Program-made: the position numbers and the translations under genes | NCBI GenBank assembly: GCA_946553025.1 | Contig: CAMNRM010000027.1 | Coordinates: forward strand, 1-62,746 | From: an uncultured Clostridium sp. | GTDB lineage: Bacteria > Bacillota > Clostridia > Lachnospirales > Lachnospiraceae | Length of the DNA stretch: 62,746 bases | Direction of reading: 5' to 3' | Shown here: in pieces, positions 24,757 to 34,484 of the stretch | Layout: each line of letters opens with the position of its first letter | Numbering within the stretch: the stretch's first letter is position 1 | Notes under the pieces: generated by a model | Told to the model about the DNA's origin: nothing | The model's input: the letters and a program-made list of their open reading frames with translations, nothing else | Databases searched by the model: none

Positions 24757-25260
24757 TCACACACTCACATTCACATTTTCCCCAATCGCCTCTGCTGCTT
24801 CTGCAGTTTCTCCGGACTTATCATACGTTACATCCTGTGTGCGGTTTGCGCTGTTCGTACCGGCAGAAGAATCCTGCACCGCCGCTTCTGCCTGCTGTTT
24901 TCCTTCTTCGCTGATCTCGGCAGAATCAAAGCTGCTTTCGGGTTCTTTGGTTTCCCCTTGTTTCTTTTCCTCTATCCGTTTTTCCAGTTCTTCCCGCTCT
25001 TTTTGCCTTGCGCGGATGAGTTCTTCCTGCCGTTCTTCTTCCTTCTTCTTTGCTTCCTGGGCATCTAACTTCATGCCTTCGCTGCTCTTTTGGCTGTATT
25101 CTCCCGCCTGTTCGGTCAGCCCGGCTGCATAACTCATCGCCCGCTTCATCTTATCGGTATCTCCCTTGCGCTCTGCCTCTTTGGCCACGTTCATTGGGGT
25201 AGATAGCAGCTGAATACTTGCGCTGGCTCCTGCCAGTCCCTCCATCGTCTTTGCGTGCAT
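24757..25260 (-). CDS. coiled-coil protein of unknown function
   Basis: A 167-residue hydrophilic protein. The N-terminal 55 residues are an amphipathic segment (GLAGASASIQLLSTPMNVAKEAERKG), residues 60-105 form a highly charged coiled coil (KKKEEERQEELIRARQKERE and beyond), and the tail is Glu/Ser/Ala-rich. There is no signal peptide, cysteine or catalytic motif. AAGGAGG stands 7 nt before ATG 25260. It is divergent from a chemoreceptor gene and ends in a good terminator, so it forms a unit of its own. No function can be assigned. Confidence 0.7.
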   Translation of the reverse strand: MHAKTMEGLAGASASIQLLSTPMNVAKEAERKGDTDKMKRAMSYAAGLTEQAGEYSQKSSEGMKLDAQEAKKKEEERQEELIRARQKEREELEKRIEEKKQGETKEPESSFDSAEISEEGKQQAEAAVQDSSAGTNSANRTQDVTYDKSGETAEAAEAIGENVNVSV

Positions 25261-25435
25261 ATGTTGTCCTCCTTTTTTTATGTACGAACCACGCTCCTGT
25301 TTACCGCTTCCTGTATAATTCCAAAAAACACAAGCCCTGAATGCCCATGCCTTCTGTCTATTATATCGATCGTCGAAAAAAAAAGATTAGAACAATGTCC
25401 TCAATGGATTGTTTTCTGTTATGAGATGTTTTACA

Positions 25436-25464
25436 TTGAAAGCGGAGGCAAACTATGCTAAAAT
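25436..25464 (+). promoter_or_regulatory. promoter for the chemoreceptor gene
   Basis: TTGAAA (25436-25441), a 17-bp spacer and TAAAAT (25459-25464) lie 86 bp before the start codon. The rest of the 25261-25550 gap shows nothing else. Confidence 0.55.
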
Positions 25465-25550
25465 GATTAAAGACATTTTTATTTACACCCTTGTAAAATA
25501 CATCAATAATTACAAAAATACCCATAAAAGGGAAGGAGCAAAAACTAGTA

Positions 25551-27230
25551 ATGAAAAAAGCAATGAACCAATCCAAACTCATCCTGATATTAAACGGGCT
25601 TTCCATTCTGTCACTTTTATTTATGGTGATTCTCCTGTTTATTGCAGGAAATGTCAACCGCGGATTAAATGCAGCGAATGATGACCGTTTTAATCTCACG
25701 TACAATGCCAACCGTTTTATGAACGGATCTGCCTACTTAACGAACGAGGTTCGGGCTTACGCCTCCACGGGAAACCAGGAACACTATGACAATTACTGGA
25801 ATGAAGTCAATAACTTAAAAAACCGCGATATCGGCGTTACTGCCATGCAGGAAATCGGCATTACCGCCAGTGAACAGAGCATGATTGACAGCATGTCCTC
25901 CATTTCCAACAACCTGGTTCCCTTAGAAGATGAGGCGATGAAAAACGTCCAGGCCGGACATATGGAGGAGGCTCTTAATTATGTCTATGGAACGGATTAT
26001 AATACCTCCATTGCCCAGATTAATTCCATCAAGGAACAGTTTTTATCTGCCCTGGATGCCAGAACCAAGGCCGAAGTTGATTCATTATCCCTTCGTTCCA
26101 CCATTATCCAGGTGCTCATCGTCCTCTCGGTAATTGTTGTTGTCGTACTTCAGCTGGTGATTAATGCCATCACCAAAAAACGGATCTTAACGCCCATTAT
26201 CCGCGTTAAGGATCAGATGGGTGAAATTTCCCAGGGCAACTTGTCCGCCAGCTTTTCCTTAGAATCCGATACCTCCGAAATCGGTATGCTGGTAGAATCC
26301 ATTCACGAAACCAAGAGGGAACTGAAAAAATACATTGACGATATCGACTCCAAACTTGCACAGATGGCAGACGGAAAGATGGATTTGTCCATTGACCAGA
26401 ACTACCGCGGGGAATTCCTGCCCATTCAAAACGCCATGCGCCGGATTTTAGATGCCTTAAATGCTGCGCTTTCCCAGATTAACCGGACAGCCGCTGAGGT
26501 TTCTGAGGAAGCAGAAAAGATGGCAACCGATGCCCAGGTGCTCTCCCACGGCGCAGTCGAACAGGCTTCTGCTGTCGAAGAATTATCCTCCAGCATCCAG
26601 TCCTTGTCCAGTCAGGTCAACCGCACCTCGGAGGACGCAGGAAATGCCAGAAAATGCTCTACCGACGCTGCAGCCCAGCTGACTGCCTGCAACCAGAAGA
26701 TGAAAGACTTAACCCAGGCCATGGAAGATATCTCCACATCCTCACGGCAGATCAGCGGAATCATTAAGATTATCGAGGATATCTCCTTCCAGACCAATAT
26801 CCTTGCCTTAAATGCCGCGGTCGAAGCCGCACGCGCCGGTTCTGCCGGAAAAGGCTTTGCCGTGGTTGCCGATGAAGTGCAGAGCCTTGCCAATAAGAGT
26901 TCGGTCGCTGCACAGGATATCACCAAGCTGATTGAATCCTCCCTGAAACTGGTCGAGCATGGAACCGCCCTCTCGAACGACACCACCCAGAGTCTTGCCA
27001 CAGGCGTTGCCGGGGCACAGCAGTCCACGGAACTAATCGAGCGCATCGCCGACTCCGCCGTACAGCAGGCAGAAATGCTGCGGCAGCTGACCGAAGGCAT
27101 GGAACAGATTTCCAATGTCGTACAGACCAACGCTTCCACCGCAGAAAAGTCCGCAGCTTCCGCCGAAGAACTGCACAGCCAGGCCCAGGAACTGAAAGAA
27201 TCCGTACAGAAGTTTAAGCTTCGCAGATAA
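25551..27230 (+). CDS. methyl-accepting chemotaxis protein
   Basis: A 559-residue chemoreceptor. One membrane helix at about residues 9-31 is followed by a helical ligand-binding domain of about 150 residues (four-helix-bundle type), a second helix near 180-200, a HAMP linker ([20 protein letters not shown]) and a long signalling hairpin. The signalling tip reads [24 protein letters not shown], followed by [11 protein letters not shown], the invariant CheA/CheW-contact region. The ligand is unknown. AAGGAG lies 12 nt before ATG 25551, after a likely promoter at 25436. A strong terminator follows the gene. No other chemotaxis gene is near apart from the hemerythrin-receiver protein at the far right. 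Confidence 0.92.
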   Translation: MKKAMNQSKLILILNGLSILSLLFMVILLFIAGNVNRGLNAANDDRFNLTYNANRFMNGSAYLTNEVRAYASTGNQEHYDNYWNEVNNLKNRDIGVTAMQEIGITASEQSMIDSMSSISNNLVPLEDEAMKNVQAGHMEEALNYVYGTDYNTSIAQINSIKEQFLSALDARTKAEVDSLSLRSTIIQVLIVLSVIVVVVLQLVINAITKKRILTPIIRVKDQMGEISQGNLSASFSLESDTSEIGMLVESIHETKRELKKYIDDIDSKLAQMADGKMDLSIDQNYRGEFLPIQNAMRRILDALNAALSQINRTAAEVSEEAEKMATDAQVLSHGAVEQASAVEELSSSIQSLSSQVNRTSEDAGNARKCSTDAAAQLTACNQKMKDLTQAMEDISTSSRQISGIIKIIEDISFQTNILALNAAVEAARAGSAGKGFAVVADEVQSLANKSSVAAQDITKLIESSLKLVEHGTALSNDTTQSLATGVAGAQQSTELIERIADSAVQQAEMLRQLTEGMEQISNVVQTNASTAEKSAASAEELHSQAQELKESVQKFKLRR

Positions 27231-27245
27231 TATAATATAACCAGC

Positions 27246-27288
27246 AGCCGGAAAGTCCTCCAAATAAAACGACTTTCCGGCTTTTATC
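27246..27288 (+). terminator. terminator of the chemoreceptor gene
   Basis: AGCCGGAAAGTC (27246-27257) pairs exactly with GACTTTCCGGCT (27271-27282) and is followed by TTTTAT. Confidence 0.82.
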
Positions 27289-27308
27289 TGGACTCGGTTA
27301 AAACCCCC

Positions 27309-29150
27309 TTAATACGGATAGTATACAACCTGATTTCCCAAAGATACGGCAAAAGAAAGATTCGCTGTATCAACATCCGCAGGTACCTGGTAAAAAATTT
27401 CGCCTTCCTTGGTTTCTCCCGGATCAAGATAGCTTCCGTTTAAGCATTTGCCATAGGAAAGCAGGTCTACGCAATCATAGGTATCCCCCGTAACCGTGTC
27501 TACAAGTTCAATAATGGTATCTTCACCGACACGATAAATCATGGGAAGAAAGCCTTCCTCCTCTGTGCTCTTATTGGTAATGGTGAAATAGCCCCTGGCA
27601 AAAGTGCTTCCCTCGTCCGGGTCATAGCGGAACATCCCCGAAGTAAACCCGCCGGTCAGTTCACCGCCGTGATAGGTAATTTCCCATTTGCCCAAAATAA
27701 TCGACTCTTCCTTTTCCAACTGCGATCTTCCTGCAAGATTGTCCAGCAGCGCCACATAGGTATCCGGCGTATTTAGATTGTGATAAATATAAGACAATAC
27801 ATCTGCTCCCGTTACCTCCGGATACTGTGCGTGTTCATCGCCATAGCCGGCAATAATCCTCTCCGGCGCATCTTCCAGAATATTTCCCACATGACAGAGA
27901 AGACTTCCTGATGAAGCTTCATAAAGATCGATGGACGTGCTGGAAGAAACCGCCTGAATCTTGCTGTCGCTGTCCCCGGACATCTGGTAATAGTCGCCGT
28001 AGGTATAACTTGGTGTCAGCACCAGATAATAGTCGGCTTCTTCGGCTGACGCCGGAAACTCCCCGTCCGAAAGCCCGAACATAAAATCACCGATAACATA
28101 CAGCGGTGCCGGAGAACCTGGAAATTCCTCTGCCTGCGTATTCCGGTAGAAAGCAATCACCTTTTTCCCTTCCAACGCAATACCGTCTGTCGGTTCGCCT
28201 TCTGCAGTTTCTGCCGGTTTATCTTCTGCGGCTTCTGTCCCGGCTGCCTCACCGTCTGCACCTGGGTTTACTGTGCCTGCCTCCTCTTCACTGCCTGCCC
28301 CGTCCTCTCCCGTACCTTCCTTCAGATCCAGGACAGACTTCACGGAAACCATCATCTTCGTATTATAATAATCCTCACCGCTCACCTGGGAAGCCATACG
28401 AATCGTACCGGACTCCTCTTCCATCTGCGGAAGAATCTTCTTCATATAAGCAATATAATCTAAGGCTTCCTGAACCGAATCGACAACCACTTCCTTCTCG
28501 TTATCATAATCGAGGAAATAGGTATTCAGCCAGTCCATATAGTTCCAATCCTCATAGTATCCCGCTTCCGTCAGCGCATCTCCGACACGGACAATCGCCT
28601 CCGGTTTTTCCTGCACCCAATGCTCAATCACATCTTTTATCTTACGCCCATAAACCTCATCCGGAGCCCCCTTCCAGATAGCCGCCAGAGCCTGTCCCTC
28701 CAGATCGTCAGCAGCAGCAAACAAAGACCAGAAATAATCATAGGGCGTATATGCGTCCTCAAAAGAAGTCCAAAACTCCTCACCGCCAGTCATCACCTGC
28801 GAAAGAAAACTCACCGCATACTCCCCGGTCTGCGGATAATCCACGGCAAATGCACCATCCGTCCAGGAATCCTCACTGTCCGCCGCACGACCGGCCTGAT
28901 ATTCCTGTGCACAGAGAAGGGCAGCCGCCTTAAATTTCTGACTGTAGGAACTGTCCGCAGAAGAAACCTCCTGCTTTAACGCCTCCAAATCAAACCCCGC
29001 ACCGTGTTCGGCCATGTAGCCTTCAAAACTCTCCGCTTTCCGGGCCGCACTCCAGTACTCCTCTCCCTTGCTTGAAGCCCCCTTACCCTGGCAGGCCGTC
29101 AAGCCGACACAGGTAAGAAGACAGCACAACAAAACAACACTCTTTTTCAT
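27309..29150 (-). CDS. large predicted lipoprotein of unknown function
   Basis: A 613-residue exported protein with lipobox GLTAC (Cys20). The first half is helical and Trp/Tyr-rich (for example EEFWTSFEDAYTPYDYFWSLF). A low-complexity linker of Glu, Ala, Gly and Thr at about residues 285-330 leads to a second half with VIAFYRNTQAEEFPGSPAPLYVIGDF and later GKWEITYHGGELTGGFTSG. It ends in a beta domain that may be of the DUF4352/DUF5067 immunoglobulin-like type (ITNKSTEEEGFLP and DPGETKEGEIFYQVP). It is probably membrane-anchored outside the cell. It is a single gene convergent with the chemoreceptor. Function unknown. Confidence 0.7.
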   Translation of the reverse strand: MKKSVVLLCCLLTCVGLTACQGKGASSKGEEYWSAARKAESFEGYMAEHGAGFDLEALKQEVSSADSSYSQKFKAAALLCAQEYQAGRAADSEDSWTDGAFAVDYPQTGEYAVSFLSQVMTGGEEFWTSFEDAYTPYDYFWSLFAAADDLEGQALAAIWKGAPDEVYGRKIKDVIEHWVQEKPEAIVRVGDALTEAGYYEDWNYMDWLNTYFLDYDNEKEVVVDSVQEALDYIAYMKKILPQMEEESGTIRMASQVSGEDYYNTKMMVSVKSVLDLKEGTGEDGAGSEEEAGTVNPGADGEAAGTEAAEDKPAETAEGEPTDGIALEGKKVIAFYRNTQAEEFPGSPAPLYVIGDFMFGLSDGEFPASAEEADYYLVLTPSYTYGDYYQMSGDSDSKIQAVSSSTSIDLYEASSGSLLCHVGNILEDAPERIIAGYGDEHAQYPEVTGADVLSYIYHNLNTPDTYVALLDNLAGRSQLEKEESIILGKWEITYHGGELTGGFTSGMFRYDPDEGSTFARGYFTITNKSTEEEGFLPMIYRVGEDTIIELVDTVTGDTYDCVDLLSYGKCLNGSYLDPGETKEGEIFYQVPADVDTANLSFAVSLGNQVVYYPY

Positions 29151-29297
29151 AACCTTTCCTCTCCTTTTCTGTCAATGCTTCTCTTATTATACAACAAAAA
29201 TTTGCGATTGGCAACAGTTTATCGAACAAATGTTCATTTTATTTCGAGTTGCATAAATCCAATTTCTCAGAGAAAATCTGAACTATTTCAGGACAAA

Positions 29298-29334
29298 AAC
29301 AGAGCGGCAAGCACGAAGACTTTACCGCTCTGTT
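29298..29334 (-). terminator. terminator of the wall-binding protein gene
   Basis: AACAGAGCGG (29298-29307) pairs with CCGCTCTGTT (29325-29334). On the minus strand the stem is followed by TTTTTGTCC, so it ends the transcript from 31884. Confidence 0.78.
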
Positions 29335-29379
29335 ATGCTGTTTATGTAGCTTTGTAATTCATCTTTTAGAAATTAAATC

Positions 29380-31884
29380 TTAATTTCCGGGAACCCAGGC
29401 TCCGTCAGCGCCTACATAGTATCCGTCAATCACCGTATCCGCAAACAACGCACCCTGTCTGCCGTCGGAAATCGGGTTGAAGTAATACCACTTATCTGCT
29501 ACCTGATACCATCCGGTTACCATAGCACCGTTTGCATCTGCGTAGAAATAAGCATTGTAGAACGGATCAAAGATTACTCCGGTCAGCATAGCGCCCTGGA
29601 AGCTTCCCTCTGCCGGGTTTAAGTAGTACCAGCGGCCATTGATAAACATCCATCCGGTCACCATATCGCCTGCTTCGTTGAAATAATACCACTGATTATT
29701 GATGTAGCCCCAGGTGTTTACTGCATATTCGCCGTTGGTCTTTAAGAACTTCCAGCCGTTTTCACCCATCGTCCAGGTTCCGGTCATGCTGGTAATCGTT
29801 GAAGAACTTCCGCCGATAACATGTCTTCTCGAACCGCCACCGGAGGAGCTGGAACCGCCGCCGTTGTTGTTATTGCCACCCTGGTTGCTTCCTTCTTCTT
29901 TTCCAATATAAGGTTTACCATCTTTTTCAAAACGTGCTACGGCATAGAAATAAAAATCATCTCTGTTTTCTGGTACAAGACGAGTACTGGATTCATATTC
30001 TGCACAATCCAGTGTCTGCCATCCAGCAAACTTATAATTATACATTTGGGGGGTAAAATCAATTGGCATAGTCTTTAATAATTCTTCAATTTTACTCCAG
30101 TTATCACCATTCGTATAATTAAACCGACGGAAACCATAGTTAGGTATTTCATCAAATTCATTTTCAACAACAATTTTACCATCATACTGGAATAATCCAG
30201 GAACAAAACTCATCCCTGCACCAATTTCAACAAACAAATATACGACTTGTTCCTGTTCTTCATAAGTCAAAATCATTGGAAGGTCATACCAGCCCAATTT
30301 TAACTCGTCTTTACTTTTTACCTCATTAGTTTCCGCAACATAGTTAAAAAGATTCCAATCATTTTCTCTATCACTTAACCATGGCCATCTATCTGCATCC
30401 TCTTCCGTTGGAATACGAAGCTTCGCCCCCGTTACAGTTTTAAATTCTTTTGCTGTTGCATCCCATTCTTCTACGCTTATAACACCATTATATCTTCCTT
30501 CAGTGGTTACTAATGTAGGCTCTAACCAGGCATCAATATAACCTTCATCCTCATAATCATTATCGCCAAAGTCATATTCTTTAAATGTAGGTGCTATTTC
30601 ACAACTATTTTCAAGAATCAGTTGATGACTCCCTCTAACAACTTCTTTGCTTGAAGTTTCTGTATTTGTTATAGTATAAGATTCACAATACTTATTACCA
30701 TGAGCTATTCCATCATAATAAAGCATGGTTCCCTTATCAAGTTCCACTTCTTCATTAACTGGCAGATAAATCACACTATATTCATCCGTTGTTTCATCTT
30801 CTGTCCAGGCAGCAATGTAGCCGTCGTCCGAACCAGTTACTTTAACCTTTACTTTTTCAACATCCGGTTCTTTTTCTGAAGCTTTAACTTTTACAAAGAA
30901 GAACGGGCTGAATCCCTGCGTTAAATCTAATGCAAAACTCATATTCCCCGTATCCGGATCTACTTCAACCGGAATAATGTAGGTATCTTTCTCTGCAAAA
31001 TGAATAGCAATAATACGCTCGCCTGCTTCTTTATCCACATCTTTTAAATCATCCGGAACAGGAAGTACAACCGTAACAAACTTCTTATCCCCGGTAAGAT
31101 CTGCACTGTTAAAGTTTTCAATCTTAATATCAATAGGAACAATCGGTGTATCTTTCACTAATTCATAAACGTTTTCACCTGGTTTAACTGCAGCATTGAT
31201 CTGCACTAATTTTTCAGTCAGTTCTGCATATTCTTTTTGATCTTCCTCTTTTACTTCATTAAGCTCTAATTTCGCATCCTGCGGCATACCTACAGCAACC
31301 AGATCATCAAATGCTTTGTCAACAGTTGACGGAAGATTCTGCGGATATTTCCATCCTGCATCCAGTACTGCACCATTATAAATCTCTTCCTTCGCTCCTA
31401 ACACTTTTGGCACTGTTCCGGAATTATCATACCAACCTGCAAAATTCAGACCTAAGTTTTCTTCAATTTTTAACATCTCTGGCTGCAAATTAGTTTCATC
31501 TGCTGCCAATTCTGCAAACCAATGATCAGCTTCTTCAAGATTTACATAATAGCATCCATCTTCGTTTTTAAAAAGCTGTTCACTTTCCACATACGCATCA
31601 AATTCTTCACCATCCATCTTAAAGGTTCTGGTAATGGAACTCTGGGTGGCTATCTTGTTTTCATCCTGTGTCAGTTCTGTTTTTTTTGCATTACTGAACG
31701 TCGCCACAGATGATTTGGAAGCAGTTTCAAAATATCCTGCTCCGGAATTAAAAGTTACGGCAACTTCGCGCATTGTGCTCGGTTGTCCGACTCCGCCCGC
31801 AGCAAACGCCGATAACACATTCGTCGCAGTCATTGCAACGATTAAGGCGGTTGCCACTTGTTGTTTGAGTTTTTTCATACTCAT
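29380..31884 (-). CDS. secreted cell-wall-binding surface protein
   Basis: An 834-residue protein. The start at 31884 (AAGGAGG 8 nt upstream) gives a signal peptide MSMKKLKQQVATALIVAMTA and onwards, ending near SAFAA. The body contains beta-rich modules with GWYDNSG and AGWQTLD elements of the bacterial-repeat (flg_new-like) type. A Gly/Ser/Asn linker (NNNNGGGSSSSGGGS) precedes four to five C-terminal choline/glucan-binding-type repeats (GWKFLKTNGEY, WYYFNEAGDMVTGW, RWYYLNP, KWYYFNP). It should sit non-covalently on the wall. Upstream lies a DNA segment that looks invertible and carries a promoter aimed at this gene, so phase-variable expression is likely. Confidence 0.85.
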   Translation of the reverse strand: MSMKKLKQQVATALIVAMTATNVLSAFAAGGVGQPSTMREVAVTFNSGAGYFETASKSSVATFSNAKKTELTQDENKIATQSSITRTFKMDGEEFDAYVESEQLFKNEDGCYYVNLEEADHWFAELAADETNLQPEMLKIEENLGLNFAGWYDNSGTVPKVLGAKEEIYNGAVLDAGWKYPQNLPSTVDKAFDDLVAVGMPQDAKLELNEVKEEDQKEYAELTEKLVQINAAVKPGENVYELVKDTPIVPIDIKIENFNSADLTGDKKFVTVVLPVPDDLKDVDKEAGERIIAIHFAEKDTYIIPVEVDPDTGNMSFALDLTQGFSPFFFVKVKASEKEPDVEKVKVKVTGSDDGYIAAWTEDETTDEYSVIYLPVNEEVELDKGTMLYYDGIAHGNKYCESYTITNTETSSKEVVRGSHQLILENSCEIAPTFKEYDFGDNDYEDEGYIDAWLEPTLVTTEGRYNGVISVEEWDATAKEFKTVTGAKLRIPTEEDADRWPWLSDRENDWNLFNYVAETNEVKSKDELKLGWYDLPMILTYEEQEQVVYLFVEIGAGMSFVPGLFQYDGKIVVENEFDEIPNYGFRRFNYTNGDNWSKIEELLKTMPIDFTPQMYNYKFAGWQTLDCAEYESSTRLVPENRDDFYFYAVARFEKDGKPYIGKEEGSNQGGNNNNGGGSSSSGGGSRRHVIGGSSSTITSMTGTWTMGENGWKFLKTNGEYAVNTWGYINNQWYYFNEAGDMVTGWMFINGRWYYLNPAEGSFQGAMLTGVIFDPFYNAYFYADANGAMVTGWYQVADKWYYFNPISDGRQGALFADTVIDGYYVGADGAWVPGN

Positions 31885-32063
31885 GTTAATCCTCCTTGCA
31901 TTTTTATTATTTAGTTTCAGGAATTTCCCCAAAACCATAAAAATAATACTGTCCCGACAGAAATGTAAGAACAGTATATTTCTCAGGATTATAAATGTTC
32001 AAAAGCTGTAAATGAATGGTCAAAATCAGCTTACCCCCCTCATAAATACAGGCTTTCTCGGCT

Positions 32064-32089
32064 TTTGCAAAATGTATAGGTTTTGCAAA
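32064..32089 (+). repeat. left recombination-site-like inverted repeat
   Basis: 26 bp made of arms TTTGCAAAA and TTTTGCAAA (reverse complements of each other) around an asymmetric 8-bp spacer TGTATAGG. The arm-8-arm layout is that of a tyrosine-recombinase core site. The exact reverse complement occurs at 32191-32216. Confidence 0.8.
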
Positions 32090-32116
32090 TATTTTATCAA
32101 CTCAATTTTTAATATA

Positions 32117-32145
32117 ATCTTAATGTAAAATTACTAAAAAGTCAA
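32117..32145 (-). promoter_or_regulatory. promoter inside the putative invertible segment
   Basis: On the minus strand TTGACT (32145-32140), a 17-bp spacer and TAAGAT (32122-32117) point at the wall-binding protein gene, so the present orientation would be ON. Inversion between the flanking sites would turn it towards the 3' end of the Uma2 gene. Confidence 0.55.
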
Positions 32146-32190
32146 TAAGATCTCAAGCCTTTTTTAGAATATTTTAATATAAAAATTTTT

Positions 32191-32216
32191 TTTGCAAAAC
32201 CTATACATTTTGCAAA
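32191..32216 (-). repeat. right recombination-site-like inverted repeat
   Basis: Exact reverse complement of 32064-32089: same 9-bp arms, with the spacer reading CCTATACA. The outer boundaries span 153 bp, a size typical of invertible promoters in Clostridia. Confidence 0.8.
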
Positions 32217-32313
32217 TATTTTTTTTTGTAAATAAATAGCATTTTGCCCCATATTTTTCCAAAATCTTTATATTTTTCCCAAAAAACAAAAAATACGCAG
32301 AAATATCCCATGA

Positions 32314-32350
32314 AAAAAAGCGAATGGCCGTTAAAAACCTTCGCTTTTTT
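32314..32350 (-). terminator. terminator of the Uma2-family gene (bidirectional shape)
   Basis: AAAAAAGCGAA (32314-32324) pairs with TTCGCTTTTTT (32340-32350); both strands end in a U-run. Confidence 0.75.
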
Positions 32351-32396
32351 CTTCCATCTTCCAAATATCGAACAGAAATCACTCTTCAAACACACA

Positions 32397-32948
32397 CTAA
32401 GAAAGTAAATTGGCAATTTTAATACTCAATTCTTTACAGATACAAGAAGTAATTTCAATATCAAAGCTGTATTGTCCGGTTTTTTCATTGTTCTCGAAAT
32501 CAAAGACATTCACCGTTCTGTTTAAAGGATTTACAATCCAGTATTCTCTTACCCCTGCCGAGTGGTATTTAAAAAGCTTTATCCCATAGTCCATACGTTC
32601 CGTACTGGGAGAAATAATCTCAATAACCCAATCCGGGGCACCATTGCACCCTCTGTCATCCAGTTTGTTTTTATCGCATATAACCGATATATCCGGTTCA
32701 ACATAAGTTTTATTGTCAGCATTTAAAAAAACAGCAAATGGTGCAGGGTAAACTTCACACTCTCCATGTTTTGCATCAATATAATTTGTAATTACCTGCG
32801 AAAGACGATTAATAAGTTTTTGATGAATCCGCATAGGCGGAGCCATATTATAAATTTGTCCGTCAATTAATTCTGCTCTTTGTCCATCTGGCAGAGCATA
32901 AATATAATCAACAGTACAGATAGCCTTATCTTTTACTGCGCTATTCAT
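32397..32948 (-). CDS. Uma2-family (DUF820) putative endonuclease
   Basis: A 183-residue protein of the Uma2/DUF820 group, a PD-(D/E)xK-fold family. It shows AELIDGQIYNMAPP, HQKLINRLS, then the metal-site acids in YVEPDISVIC and DWVIEIISPST, followed by FKYHSAGVREYWIVNP. The length fits the family (about 180-190). Members are widespread in Cyanobacteria and Firmicutes, often in many copies; their biological targets are not established. AAGGGGAG lies 5 nt before the ATG. The gene is followed by its own terminator and then the putative invertible segment. Confidence 0.85.
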   Translation of the reverse strand: MNSAVKDKAICTVDYIYALPDGQRAELIDGQIYNMAPPMRIHQKLINRLSQVITNYIDAKHGECEVYPAPFAVFLNADNKTYVEPDISVICDKNKLDDRGCNGAPDWVIEIISPSTERMDYGIKLFKYHSAGVREYWIVNPLNRTVNVFDFENNEKTGQYSFDIEITSCICKELSIKIANLLS

Positions 32949-32988
32949 CGCACTCCCCTTCCTGTCAAACTTATGTTAATAATGATTT

Positions 32989-34257
32989 CTACTCCCCCAA
33001 ATCAAACCCCAGCATATCTTCCAGCACAGCCAGATGCGTTTTTGCGCACTGGACAATATCCACAATCTCCACATCCTCATTATAGGACTGTACTTCCTTA
33101 TTATTCGACGGGCCGAACTGAATGGTCGGGATTCCTTTTCGCCGATAGTACTTTGCATCGCTGGTCGCCCACTGGTAAGCCGGGGTCATCGTTCTTCCGG
33201 TAATTTTCTCGGCATTATCCTTCACGGAATGTACCAGAGGATTATCCCCGTCCGTTCTCTGTCCGTCCTCCCAGGCCAGATACTCAATCTCGCAGGCCGC
33301 ACCGGACGCCTTGATAATATCCAATAACTTCTGATGTACCTGCTCTTTGGTAATCATAAAGGGAACGCCAAGAGCCAGACGGGCTTCGCAGTACTCGGCA
33401 GTCATGGCGTCAACATCACCACCATCAATGGATAATATATTAACGTTGACATGATTAATCGCCCCGCCCACTTCCTGGCGGTTCATGGCTCCCCGGATAA
33501 CTTCCTGGGAAGCTTCGACGATTTTCTGCTCTTTTTCGGTCACACTCCCCTCCAAATCGCCCAGTTCCTGGATGTGGGAAAGAATATTAATCATATGATG
33601 AATGGCACTTTCCCCCACATAGTTCATCACACTGCCGTTCATTGCCTTCCGGTAGGTGCGCAGCAATATTCTTGCCCGGCCTTTCTGCCCAATCTCCACA
33701 TAGTCATAGGATGTAGGTTCGGTAATAATGCAGAATTTTGCCCCGTCGGCATAGCCGTTTTCGGTCAGCCATTTGCTGCCCTGCTCTCCGCCCTGTTCTT
33801 CGTCGTGCACCAGATGCAGCGCTAATCTTCCCTGCAAATTCAGTCCTTCTTCGACGATTAATTTTAATAAAAACAAGAGCACCGCACAGCCGCATTTCAT
33901 ATCCGAAGCGCCGCGGCCTAAAACCTGGGTATCGGTGATCGTGCCGCAGTAAGGATCATAGCTCCAGCGGGAAAGATCCCCCGGTCCCACAATATCCAGA
34001 TGCCCGTTTAAAATGCCATATTCTCCGCCGTCTTTCCCCAGTTCCGCCACAATACAGGGAATCTCGCCCCATGGACGCAGAACCTTATAGGAAATCCCAA
34101 GTCCGTCCAGAAAATTACAGGAATAGCGCAGAATTTCCTCAATTCCCTTCCACTCTACACTGGGAATCTGTATCAGTTCCGAACAAATCTGCAGCAGATC
34201 GTCCTGATGTTTTTCCACTAATCCCCATAAAAATTCCTTCTTCTCCCAACTTCTCAT
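32989..34257 (-). CDS. M20-family metallopeptidase (ArgE/DapE/CPG2 type)
   Basis: A 422-residue cytosolic zinc hydrolase. The metal-binding motifs are NGHLDIVGP (His and Asp), GRGASDMKCG (bridging Asp), HDEEQGGEQGS (catalytic Glu pair) and IITEPTSYD. The last metal His is probably in the C-terminal TIQFGPS region, where HxPNE-type members have His and this one has a variant. Likely substrates are N-acyl amino acids or peptides (ArgE/DapE-like deacylase), but the exact substrate is open. The site AGAGG lies 10 nt before ATG. It sits alone, 41 bp upstream of the Uma2 gene in the same direction. Confidence 0.85.
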   Translation of the reverse strand: MRSWEKKEFLWGLVEKHQDDLLQICSELIQIPSVEWKGIEEILRYSCNFLDGLGISYKVLRPWGEIPCIVAELGKDGGEYGILNGHLDIVGPGDLSRWSYDPYCGTITDTQVLGRGASDMKCGCAVLLFLLKLIVEEGLNLQGRLALHLVHDEEQGGEQGSKWLTENGYADGAKFCIITEPTSYDYVEIGQKGRARILLRTYRKAMNGSVMNYVGESAIHHMINILSHIQELGDLEGSVTEKEQKIVEASQEVIRGAMNRQEVGGAINHVNVNILSIDGGDVDAMTAEYCEARLALGVPFMITKEQVHQKLLDIIKASGAACEIEYLAWEDGQRTDGDNPLVHSVKDNAEKITGRTMTPAYQWATSDAKYYRRKGIPTIQFGPSNNKEVQSYNEDVEIVDIVQCAKTHLAVLEDMLGFDLGE

Positions 34258-34434
34258 AAAATAAAAACCTCTTTCTTCTTTTTGTTTCTTTATCTCTAAA
34301 TAGATCTTATCTTTCCATTACCTGTCCGTTAGTTATTCACTGCCGATAAAACACTGCTGTTCCTTTTTTCTTATTTTCCATTCCAAAACATAACTTTCCA
34401 ATCTTAATCATCGTACCACAGCTGTCGAAAAATA

Positions 34435-34463
34435 TTGAAAGGCATACCATAGTATGATATGAT
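34435..34463 (+). promoter_or_regulatory. promoter of the holin-like toxin gene
   Basis: TTGAAA (34435-34440), a 17-bp spacer and TATGAT (34458-34463). The gap 34258-34434 to its left shows no gene. Confidence 0.6.
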
Positions 34464-34484
34464 GTAGACGGAACAATCGTGTTA

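Larger units (their letters stand above)
31885..32396. other. AT-rich regulatory region upstream of the wall-binding protein gene
   Basis: No gene is visible in these 512 bases. They contain the two inverted 26-bp sites (32064-32089 and 32191-32216), the promoter between them, a possible second minus-strand promoter (TTGAAC...TATACT near 31975-32005) and the terminator of the Uma2 gene (32314-32350). Confidence 0.6.

Noticed and set aside
32064-32216. Inverted 26-bp repeats as ends of a small insertion element
   Set aside because: Each copy is itself an arm-8-arm dyad, there is no flanking direct repeat, and a promoter lies between them, which fits a recombination switch better.
32164-32416. 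Minus-strand frames of about 70 codons rich in Phe and Lys
   Set aside because: They arise from the AT-rich putative invertible region and terminator; no ribosome binding site.
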